Source of the DNA: an uncultured Oscillospiraceae bacterium
GTDB taxonomy: Bacteria > Bacillota > Clostridia > Oscillospirales > Acutalibacteraceae
DNA length: 8,126 nucleotides
Assembly (NCBI GenBank): GCA_902478605.1
Contig: CABSLQ010000094.1
Span: 1 to 8,126 of the forward strand
Direction of reading: 5' to 3'
Each line of letters starts with the position of its first letter. Position 1 is the first letter of the stretch. Below are positions 1 to 5,362 of the stretch, one piece after another. The notes under the pieces are model-generated. The model saw only the letters and a list, made by a program, of their open reading frames with translations. It had not been told where the DNA came from and searched no databases. Both the position numbers and the translations under genes were made by a program.

Positions 1-106
1 TTTGTAGCATTTCAGCAATTTCTTTGTAATTCCACCATGACAAACCACCTCCATGTAGGAGGATAATTACATTACTATTTCCTTTCCCATATTCAACATA
101 GTTCAA
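1..106 (-). CDS. Alpha/beta-hydrolase-fold protein, N-terminal fragment (runs off the left edge)
   Basis: Only the first 35 codons lie in the window; the rest continues beyond position 1. I read the start as TTG at 106-104, because GAGGTG (114-119) sits 7 nt upstream and an in-frame TGA lies only a few codons further back. The peptide opens MNYVEYGKGN, followed by a hydrophobic beta-strand (VIILL) running into HGGG at residues 18-21, then LSWWNYKEIAEML. A short beta-strand ending in HGGG/HGxG followed by a helix is the oxyanion-hole region typical of alpha/beta hydrolases (esterase, lipase or peptidase-like). The nucleophile and the remaining triad would lie outside the window, so substrate cannot be stated. 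It begins 55 bp after the stop of the upstream membrane-protein gene on the same strand with no terminator between, so the two are probably co-transcribed. Family assignment rests on a short fragment. Confidence 0.62.
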   Translation of the reverse strand, partial: MNYVEYGKGNSNVIILLHGGGLSWWNYKEIAEMLQ

Positions 107-161
107 CCTTTTTCACCTCGCTGTAAAATTCCAATTTTCTGCTCTACAACTTAGGATTTTC

Positions 162-398
162 CTATCCTATAAAAACATTGTAAATTACTACAACATAGAC
201 AAATACTGCGGTTAAACAGGTCATAATAAAACCGCCTTTATCTCGATTATTTTTATATTCTACACTTCTTAATAATAAAAGCGTGGCAAGTGATACAAGC
301 ATAATCGGGTTTGCTATGTCAAAAGGAAGAATTTTCACTAATCCTAATACAGCGAAAAGCATTGTTATTATAGATAAAATGATTTTTGCGATTTTCAT
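162..398 (-). CDS. Small three-helix membrane protein (DUF3953-like)
   Basis: A 78-residue, very hydrophobic protein. I see three candidate membrane helices: about residues 4-23, 28-44 and 57-76. A short charged loop, RSVEYKNNRDKGG (residues 44-56), lies between the last two. There is no signal peptidase site or catalytic motif. The general plan (two close helices, a charged loop, a third helix) recalls short Firmicute membrane proteins such as those in DUF3953; that match is from memory and unproven. The ATG start has AAAGGAG (plus-strand 409-415 in complement) at good spacing. A TATAAT promoter lies about 55 bp upstream, so this looks like a genuinely expressed gene. Base composition is AT-rich, unlike the lysozyme and clpB genes to the right. 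Likely the first gene of a two-gene unit with the alpha/beta hydrolase. Function unknown. Confidence 0.72.
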   Translation of the reverse strand: MKIAKIILSIITMLFAVLGLVKILPFDIANPIMLVSLATLLLLRSVEYKNNRDKGGFIMTCLTAVFVYVVVIYNVFIG

Positions 399-451
399 AC
401 AATCACACTCCTTTGTAAAATCCCGATTTGTCGCTCTGTTGCTTTAAGAAA

Positions 452-460
452 ATTATACCA
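452..460 (-). promoter_or_regulatory. Extended -10 promoter for the small membrane protein gene
   Basis: On the minus strand this reads TGG-TATAAT: a perfect -10 box (plus 452-457) preceded by the TGn extension (458-460). No good TTGACA-like -35 box is found 16-18 nt upstream, as is common for extended -10 promoters. Transcription would begin near 445, giving a leader of roughly 45 nt before the ATG at 398. Confidence 0.55.
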
Positions 461-487
461 TAGGGCTGTGAACAAATCCACCTCATT

Positions 488-718
488 TCAGTCTGTCAGA
501 AACATTGTTCTCTCTGGCACAACGCCGCCGCGCCGCTTCCCGCCTTTCACTTCTGTATGGGTGGTCAGACGAAAAGAGGAGTTGCCTTTCTCAATGCCAT
601 TTGAAGCCATGTTCCTTATACCCTCTGCGGTATCCAATTCTTTGTGTCCAGCATGAGTGGCCTTTTTACGAGTTTCTCCCAAGTAAACTACGATGTGTTT
701 GCGTTCAGACTGTATCAA
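488..718 (-). CDS. Doubtful 76-residue ORF
   Basis: TTG start at 718 with a GGGAG about 9-13 nt upstream. The product is hydrophilic and basic (RKK, KGGKRRGG), with no membrane segment, signal peptide or motif I recognise. Overlapping frames of similar length exist on the plus strand (468-656 and 505-762), so protein-coding status is not established. No clear promoter is seen upstream. It could be a degraded fragment of a mobile-element protein, but I recognise no specific family. Confidence 0.2.
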   Translation of the reverse strand: MIQSERKHIVVYLGETRKKATHAGHKELDTAEGIRNMASNGIEKGNSSFRLTTHTEVKGGKRRGGVVPERTMFLTD

Positions 719-811
719 CGGCTTTTTCTCCCTTTGCTCAACAACAAATCAAATTTGTTTGATATTACAAAAACGCACTTAATCATGTATGCAAACTGAC
801 TAACGACGCAA

Positions 812-855
812 AACAGCCACAAGCACGAGGCAACTCGCCTTTGCTTGTGGCTGTT
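812..855 (-). terminator. Long perfect hairpin, possible terminator
   Basis: AACAGCCACAAGCA (812-825) pairs perfectly with TGCTTGTGGCTGTT (842-855), 14 bp. An inner AGGC/GCCT stem (828-831 with 837-840) surrounds a 5-nt loop. On the minus strand the stem ends in TT followed by TTGCG, a short T run that could make a weak intrinsic terminator. On the plus strand it is followed by CTCAAG, so it would not terminate there. On the minus strand it lies 16 nt after the stop of the MSSDDPNSVGFTK frame (stop 872-874), so it may have been the terminator of a now-truncated gene. A mobile-element end structure is the alternative. Confidence 0.45.
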
Positions 856-924
856 CTCAAGTTAGAGGCTGCTATTTGGTGAAACCGACGGAGTTGGGGT
901 CATCACTACTCATCTTGAAAAGGG

Positions 925-960
925 ACAAAGAAAAGACCGGGATCGGCGGATCCCGGTCTT
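925..960 (-). terminator. Rho-independent terminator of the lysozyme gene
   Basis: GATCCCGGTCTT (949-960) pairs with AAGACCGGGATC (933-944): a 12-bp GC-rich stem with a 4-nt loop. On the minus strand it is followed by TTCTTTG. It starts 13 nt after the lysozyme stop codon, and it marks the right border of the AT-rich segment. Confidence 0.85.
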
Positions 961-973
961 GGCCCGTTTGTAT

Positions 974-2275
974 TTACAAATGATTGAGTCCCTGCTCCCG
1001 GATGATGGCGGCATAATCCTTGGCGCTGACGTTGAGATCCACATTGGTGGTGATGCCGTCCACCCGCCCGGAGCTGCTGTACTGCCAGATCGAACCGCTG
1101 TGGCCCGGCTTTTTGCTCCCGTAATGCGCGACCCAAATATCGTATTTCTGCGCAATTTCCGATCCGTACAGGTTGTTGTTCAGCCAGCTGGCCCCGCTGT
1201 ACACCATCGGATAATAGCCGGCGTCGCGGATCGTCTCGCAGAAAGCCAGCGTGATATCGGTGAGCAGACGGCGGTTGTTTTTAATGGCCTGGGTACGGGC
1301 CTCCGGATCCGGCGGGTTTTCCATGTCGATGACCACCGGATAGGTCAGCTTGTACGGCTTGATGGCGTCAAGGACGAAGTTGGCCTCCTCTATCGCTTCG
1401 GCGACGGTGATGGCCTGCGAAAAGAAGTAAACGCCGCAGTCGATGCCGGCGGCGGTGGCGCCCTTGATATTTTCCTCAAAACGGGCGTCCTTGCCGATGT
1501 TGGCCGTGCCCCAGCCGCGCAGCCCCACCCGGATGATGGCGAAATCCACCTTCTCCTTGACCTGCTCCCAATTGATGCTGCCCTGGAAGGTGGAAACATC
1601 GATCCCCACCTTGGCCTCCAACTTGACGCCGTCGTCGTCAAAGGCGCAGTATTCGCCGCCGATCTCGTAAAAGCCGGTTACCGGCTTGCCGTTCTGGTAA
1701 TAGTATTTTTTGCCATCCGCCTTGTACCAGCCGTTCTGCGGCGGGGTACCGGTGGTTGTGGCGGTTGTGGTTGTGGTCGTGGTCGCAGCGGAGGTAACCT
1801 GGGTGGTCGCCGCGGTGGTGCCGGTGCCGCCGGTGGTTGGTTCGGCGGTGGTTTCGGACGCGGTGGTGGTCGTCGTGGCCGTCGTTGTGGTGGTTTTGTT
1901 CGGCAGGGTGACGGTGGGAGTATCCTCCTGGCTTTCTTCCTCGCGGTTCCAAAGCGGATCGTCTTCGACGGCGATCGGCTTGGTGGTCGTGGTGGTTTTG
2001 CGCGAGGTGCGCTGGGTCGTTGTGGCGGCGGTGGTGGTCCCTTCGGTGCTGACCGGTAGGGTCGTGGTCTCTTCCATCGAGGGGAAGCCGGGTTCGGTAG
2101 ACGAGGCCGTTGTCGGGCCGAAGGGCTCTGCGCCGGCGTATATTTCGCCGGTGGGCGGTGCAATCTGCCACCCGTCGGCCGGCAGAGAGTTCACCCCGCA
2201 CCCGCCGAGCGCCGCCGTCAGGCAGACGGCGAGGGCGGCCGCGGCCGCTTTATGATAACGTGAGGATCGCCTCAT
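974..2275 (-). CDS. GH25 lysozyme (1,4-beta-N-acetylmuramidase), lipoprotein with Thr-rich linker
   Basis: A 433-residue secreted muramidase predicted to cleave the MurNAc-GlcNAc bond of peptidoglycan. Order of parts: signal peptide 1-25 (RR..R, then an Ala-rich core) ending in a lipobox LGGC with Cys26, so a membrane-anchored lipoprotein; Thr/Ser/Pro-rich linker about 55-176; one cell-wall-binding-like Tyr/Gly repeat, NGWYKADGKKYYYQNGKPVTG (181-201) and its partner to 217; glycosyl hydrolase family 25 domain about 222-425. Family landmarks are GIDVS with Asp226, and VVIDMEN with Asp317 and Glu319 at the end of the central strand (the catalytic DxE). VDLN (412-415) closes the domain. ATG start preceded by AAGGAAGG (2286-2293). 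It has its own promoter and terminator, so it is monocistronic. The lipid anchor suggests remodelling of the cell's own wall rather than a released weapon; this is inference. GC-rich like clpB. Confidence 0.92.
   Translation of the reverse strand: MRRSSRYHKAAAAALAVCLTAALGGCGVNSLPADGWQIAPPTGEIYAGAEPFGPTTASSTEPGFPSMEETTTLPVSTEGTTTAATTTQRTSRKTTTTTKPIAVEDDPLWNREEESQEDTPTVTLPNKTTTTTATTTTTASETTAEPTTGGTGTTAATTQVTSAATTTTTTTATTTGTPPQNGWYKADGKKYYYQNGKPVTGFYEIGGEYCAFDDDGVKLEAKVGIDVSTFQGSINWEQVKEKVDFAIIRVGLRGWGTANIGKDARFEENIKGATAAGIDCGVYFFSQAITVAEAIEEANFVLDAIKPYKLTYPVVIDMENPPDPEARTQAIKNNRRLLTDITLAFCETIRDAGYYPMVYSGASWLNNNLYGSEIAQKYDIWVAHYGSKKPGHSGSIWQYSSSGRVDGITTNVDLNVSAKDYAAIIREQGLNHL
1748..2113 (-). repeat. 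Low-complexity Thr-codon tract (linker of the lysozyme)
   Basis: Encodes about residues 55-176 of the lysozyme, with runs of four to seven threonines broken by Ala, Ser, Glu and Pro. The DNA is a degenerate ACN repeat, seen as GTGGTCGTGG-like strings on the plus strand. It includes a charged island, VEDDPLWNREEESQED (residues 103-118). Such tracts are flexible, probably glycosylated spacers across the wall in Gram-positive surface enzymes, and are prone to length change by slippage. Confidence 0.8.
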
Positions 2276-2311
2276 GCTGAAAAACCTTCCTTTGTATCTT
2301 TATGCAAACCC

Positions 2312-2341
2312 AGTATAGCATAGAGAAACAGGGAGAAGCAA
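2312..2341 (-). promoter_or_regulatory. Sigma-A-type promoter of the lysozyme gene
   Basis: On the minus strand TTGCTT (2336-2341) is separated by 18 nt from TATACT (2312-2317). The expected start is near 2305, giving a leader of about 30 nt that includes the AAGGAAGG ribosome binding site. Confidence 0.6.
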
Positions 2342-2373
2342 GTCGAAAAGAGAGGGAATCGGTGGGAATTTAT

Positions 2374-2411
2374 AAAAAAAGGGTTCCCTGCAAGACTATG
2401 CAGGGAACCCT
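2374..2411 (-). terminator. Rho-independent terminator of clpB
   Basis: TGCAGGGAACCCT (2399-2411) pairs with AGGGTTCCCTGCA (2380-2392) around a 6-nt loop. On the minus strand this is followed by seven T residues (2374-2380). It begins 16 nt after the clpB stop codon, a textbook intrinsic terminator. Confidence 0.93.
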
Positions 2412-2426
2412 GGATGGCGGAACCGG

Positions 2427-5024
2427 TCAGCGCACGACGAGATCCCCGTCCTGCACATCAACGGTCAGCACCGCACCGGGCGCGACCTCGTCCGCAATGA
2501 TTTTGCGGCCGATGAGGGTTTCCACCCGGCTCTGCAGATACCGGCGCAGCGGCCGGGCGCCGAAAGCCGGGTCATAGCCGTGCTCCACCACAAATTCCTT
2601 GGCGGCGGGGGTCAGCACACAGGACAGCTCCCGATCCGCGAGCCGCTTATTGAGAGCCCCGATAAGCAGATCCACAATGGCCGTCACGTCGGCACGGGTG
2701 AGCGGCTTGTAGTACACGATTTCGTCCAGCCGGTTGAGAAACTCAGGCCGGAAGGACCGCTTGAGCAGCGCCTCCACCTCCTGCCGTGCTTCGGGCGCAA
2801 TCTCCCCTTTGTCGTCCATGCCGTCGAGCAGTAGGGCGGACCCCAGGTTGGAGGTGAGGATAATAATGGTGTTTTTGAAATCCACCGTGCGTCCCTGGGA
2901 ATCGGTAATGCGCCCGTCGTCGAGCACCTGCAGCAGAATATTGAACACATCGGGATGCGCCTTCTCCACCTCGTCGAAGAGCACCACCGAATAGGGATGC
3001 CGCCGGACCGCTTCGGTCAGCTGGCCGCCCTCTTCATACCCGACGTAGCCGGGAGGTGCGCCGATGAGCCGCGATACGGCAAATTTTTCCATGTATTCCG
3101 ACATGTCGATGCGCACGAGATTGTGCTCATCGTCAAACAGGCATTCGGCCAGCGTCTTGGCCAGCTCAGTCTTGCCCACGCCGGTGGGGCCGAGGAACAG
3201 GAAGGAGCCGATGGGCCGGTTGGGATCCTGAATGCCGGCGCGGGAACGGATGATGGCTTCGGTCACCTTGGTGACCGCCTCGTCCTGGCCGATGACCCGC
3301 TTATGCAGAATCTCTTCGAGATGCAGCAGCTTTTCGCGTTCCCCTTCCATCAGGCGGGCGACCGGGATACCGGTCCACCGTTCGATGATGCGGGCGATTT
3401 CCTCCTCGGTCACCTTATCGCGCAGCAGGCTGCCGCTGCCGCTGGCCTCTTCCGCCAGCTTTTCTTCCTCTTCCAGCTGCTTTTGCAGCGCGGGCAGCTC
3501 GCCGTATTTGAGTTCGGCGGCCCGGTTGAGATCATAGCTTTCCTGTGCCCGTTCAATGTCGGCATTCAGCGCTTCGATCTGCTCGCGCAGCTTCTGTACC
3601 TTGCCGATGGCGGCCTTTTCGTTGTCCCATTTGGCTTTCATGGCGCCGAACTGCTCCCGCATTTCGGCCAGTTCCTTCTGGATATCGGCCAGCCGCTCCA
3701 GCGAAAGACGGTCGTTTTCCTTTTTCAAGGCGGCTTCCTCGATCTCGTGCTGGATGATCTTACGCTGGATGACGTCCAACTCGGTGGGCATCGAATCGAT
3801 TTCGGTGCGGATCATGGCGCACGCCTCATCGATGAGGTCGATGGCTTTGTCGGGGAGAAAACGGTCGGTGATGTACCGGTTGGACAGGGTGGCGGCCGCG
3901 ATGATGGCCGCATCCTGAATCTTGACGCCGTGGTACACCTCGTAGCGCTCTTTGAGTCCGCGCAGGATGGCGATGGTATCCTCCACCGTCGGTTCCTCCA
4001 CCAGTACCGGCTGGAACCGCCGCTCAAGCGCGGGATCCTTCTCGATATACTGGCGGTATTCGTCCAGCGTCGTCGCGCCGATGCAATGCAGCTCACCGCG
4101 CGCGAGCAGAGGCTTGAGCAGGTTGCCCGCGTCCATGGCACCCTCGGTTTTGCCTGCGCCCACGATGGTGTGCAGTTCATCGATAAACAGGATGATGCGT
4201 CCGTCGCTGTTTTTGATTTCGTTCAGCACCGCCTTGAGCCGTTCCTCAAACTCGCCGCGGTATTTGGCTCCGGCGACCAGCGCGCCCATATCCAGTGCGA
4301 AGATCGTCTTGTCCTGCAGGCTGTGGGGCACGTCGCCGCGCACGATCCGCTGGGCCAGGCCCTCCGCAATGGCAGTCTTGCCCACGCCGGGTTCACCGAT
4401 GAGCACGGGGTTGTTTTTGGTTTTGCGGGACAGGATACGGATGACGTTGCGGATTTCGTCATCCCGCCCGATGACGGGATCCAGCTTTTTGCTGCGCGCC
4501 CGCTCCACCAGGTCGTCGCCGTATTTTTTGAGCACGTCGTACGTGGATTCGGGGCTGTCGCCCGTGACGCGGGTGTTGCCCCGCACGGTGGCCAGCGTTT
4601 TCAAAAAGGCGTTTTTGTCGACGGAATAGCTCTTGAAGATATCCCGCACCGTGCCGTCCGGGTGATCGAGCATGGCCAGAAACAAATGCTCCACCGAGAC
4701 GTATTCGTCCTTCATGCGTTCCGCGGTCTTTTCGGCGCTGGTGAGCATGGCATCCATCGGGGCGGAAACATAGATTTTCCCCGCCTCGCGGCCGGGACCG
4801 CTCATGCGGGGCAGATTGTCCGCCGTGCGGCGGGCCCGGGCCGTTATCTCGTCAACCGGCAGCTCCATTTTGCGCAGCAGCTCGGGGATCAGCCCCTGCT
4901 CCTGCTCCAGCAGGGCGAGCAGCAGGTGAACCTCCTCCATCTGCGTATTCTGGTTCGCAATGGTGAGATCCTGGGCAGCCTGAATGGCCTCCAGCGATTT
5001 TTGCGTAAATTTTTGCGCGTTCAT
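2427..5024 (-). CDS. clpB: ATP-dependent chaperone ClpB (Hsp100 disaggregase)
   Basis: An 865-residue protein, the full normal length for ClpB. It is the hexameric AAA+ machine that, with DnaK/DnaJ/GrpE, threads and rescues aggregated proteins in the cytosol. Domains in order: Clp N-terminal double repeat about 1-145; first AAA+ module with Walker A GEPGVGKT (210-217), pore loop AKYRG (253-257) and Walker B ILFIDE (278-283); coiled-coil middle domain about 410-535, which marks ClpB rather than ClpA or ClpC; second AAA+ module with Walker A GPTGVGKT (612-619), pore loop GYVGYEEGG (659-667), Walker B VVLFDE (680-685), NR arginine (764-765) and GAR sensor-2 (822-824). All key residues are intact. 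No ClpP-binding IGF/LGF loop is evident, as expected. ATG start with GAGGAGGG 6-7 nt upstream. CIRCE upstream places it under HrcA, and it has its own terminator. An internal start giving a short N-less form, known in other bacteria, was not tested. Confidence 0.97.
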   Translation of the reverse strand: MNAQKFTQKSLEAIQAAQDLTIANQNTQMEEVHLLLALLEQEQGLIPELLRKMELPVDEITARARRTADNLPRMSGPGREAGKIYVSAPMDAMLTSAEKTAERMKDEYVSVEHLFLAMLDHPDGTVRDIFKSYSVDKNAFLKTLATVRGNTRVTGDSPESTYDVLKKYGDDLVERARSKKLDPVIGRDDEIRNVIRILSRKTKNNPVLIGEPGVGKTAIAEGLAQRIVRGDVPHSLQDKTIFALDMGALVAGAKYRGEFEERLKAVLNEIKNSDGRIILFIDELHTIVGAGKTEGAMDAGNLLKPLLARGELHCIGATTLDEYRQYIEKDPALERRFQPVLVEEPTVEDTIAILRGLKERYEVYHGVKIQDAAIIAAATLSNRYITDRFLPDKAIDLIDEACAMIRTEIDSMPTELDVIQRKIIQHEIEEAALKKENDRLSLERLADIQKELAEMREQFGAMKAKWDNEKAAIGKVQKLREQIEALNADIERAQESYDLNRAAELKYGELPALQKQLEEEEKLAEEASGSGSLLRDKVTEEEIARIIERWTGIPVARLMEGEREKLLHLEEILHKRVIGQDEAVTKVTEAIIRSRAGIQDPNRPIGSFLFLGPTGVGKTELAKTLAECLFDDEHNLVRIDMSEYMEKFAVSRLIGAPPGYVGYEEGGQLTEAVRRHPYSVVLFDEVEKAHPDVFNILLQVLDDGRITDSQGRTVDFKNTIIILTSNLGSALLLDGMDDKGEIAPEARQEVEALLKRSFRPEFLNRLDEIVYYKPLTRADVTAIVDLLIGALNKRLADRELSCVLTPAAKEFVVEHGYDPAFGARPLRRYLQSRVETLIGRKIIADEVAPGAVLTVDVQDGDLVVR

Positions 5025-5106
5025 ACAAATCCCTCCTCGATGGATATACCCTTACTATAAAGGAAATGTATGTGCAGGGTTTTGCGAAATTATGTCCAAA
5101 TTGTGA

Positions 5107-5136
5107 ATTTTAGCACTCTATAGACTAGAGTGCTAA
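5107..5136 (-). promoter_or_regulatory. clpB: Candidate clpB promoter overlapping CIRCE
   Basis: On the minus strand TTAGCA (5131-5136, inside one CIRCE arm) is followed after 18 nt by TAAAAT (5107-5112, end of the other arm). Transcription would start near 5100, leaving a leader of about 75 nt. The alternative TATAGT at 5054-5059 has no acceptable -35 box. If correct, HrcA binding would cover both promoter elements. This is a prediction from hexamer similarity only. Confidence 0.4.
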
Positions 5137-5138
5137 AA
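5108..5138. promoter_or_regulatory. CIRCE operator (HrcA binding site)
   Basis: TTAGCACTC (5110-5118), nine spacer bases, GAGTGCTAA (5128-5136): an exact match to the CIRCE consensus. Two further bases pair on each side (TTTT/AAAA), for 11-bp perfect arms. It lies about 84 bp upstream of the clpB ATG. HrcA binds this element to repress heat-shock genes. It is usually found before hrcA-grpE-dnaK and groESL. In Bacillus-type Firmicutes clp genes are more often under CtsR, and I saw no CtsR-type heptad repeat (GGTCAAA) here. Confidence 0.95.
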
Positions 5139-5316
5139 CCCGGTTTTGTCCTGCCTAGCATCGGCCCGTACCATATCGGCGGGGGTGGCCCGCCATTCGG
5201 CGCAGGCGCCGAGGTATCCGCGTCAGCCCGTTCGCTCCGATTGCGCCGGGTATAAAATGCCTGTCTCACAGGAGCGTGCATGACGCGATCCGTTAAAAAA
5301 GCGCGGGCGCTTTAAC
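5139..5316. other. Intergenic region with several hairpins and an 11-codon reading frame
   Basis: Between CIRCE and the ligase terminator there is no full gene. Dyads seen: GGCGGG/CCCGCC (5178-5183 with 5189-5194); TCGGCGC/GCGCCGA (5197-5203 with 5206-5212, 2-nt apex so the last pairs are strained); CCTGT/ACAGG (5260-5264 with 5268-5272); GTTAAA/TTTAAC (5292-5297 with 5311-5316) enclosing GCGC repeats. On the plus strand TAAAAT (5253-5258), AGGAG (5270-5274) and ATG (5280) head an 11-codon frame MTRSVKKARAL ending at 5315. Whether any of this is expressed is unknown. Confidence 0.35.
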
Positions 5317-5353
5317 AAAGAAGGCCCATCCGGCATGACGCCGGATGGGCCTT
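5317..5353 (-). terminator. Rho-independent terminator of the O-antigen ligase-like gene
   Basis: GCCGGATGGGCCTT (5340-5353) pairs with AAGGCCCATCCGGC (5321-5334), 14 bp with a 5-nt loop. On the minus strand it is followed by CTTTGTT. It begins 9 nt after the stop codon. The T run is interrupted, but the stem is strong. Confidence 0.8.
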
Positions 5354-5362
5354 TGTGACGTA

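Larger units (their letters stand above)
461..932. other. Gene-poor, possibly remnant region between the AT-rich island and the lysozyme gene
   Basis: No convincing gene is present in these roughly 470 bases. Open frames overlap on both strands between 468 and 762 (76-85 residues each), and none has clear protein character. A short dyad, ATCAAA-TTTG-TTTGAT, lies at 748-763. A long hairpin lies at 812-855. The composition becomes GC-rich from about 905. On the minus strand, 910-872 reads MSSDDPNSVGFTK then stop, with no ribosome binding site, as if it were the tail of a broken gene. Taken together this looks like the edge of an acquired or decayed element, which is inference. Confidence 0.4.

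Noticed and set aside
505..762. 85-codon plus-strand frame in the AT-rich region
   Set aside because: No convincing ribosome binding site, no recognisable motif, and it overlaps competing frames on both strands.
959..2059. 366-codon plus-strand frame with a Gly/Arg-rich end, opposite the lysozyme
   Set aside because: The Gly-rich part is simply the complement of the Thr-codon tract. The GH25 frame on the minus strand explains the region fully.
1748..2113. Possible CRISPR-like or tandem repeat array
   Set aside because: The repeats are in-frame Thr codons of irregular order, with no spacers or constant-length units. No CRISPR array is present anywhere in the window.
1710..2255. Val-rich 181-codon plus-strand frame
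   Set aside because: Another reading of the complement of the Thr-codon repeat; its composition is an artefact of GTN triplets.
5054..5059. TATAGT as the -10 box of clpB
   Set aside because: No acceptable -35 hexamer at 16-18 nt spacing. The CIRCE-embedded hexamers fit better.
2955..5060. 701-codon open frame on the plus strand opposite clpB
   Set aside because: It is the antisense shadow of an unmistakable, intact clpB. GC-rich genes often leave long open frames on the other strand. The translation is low in family character and it has no start signals.
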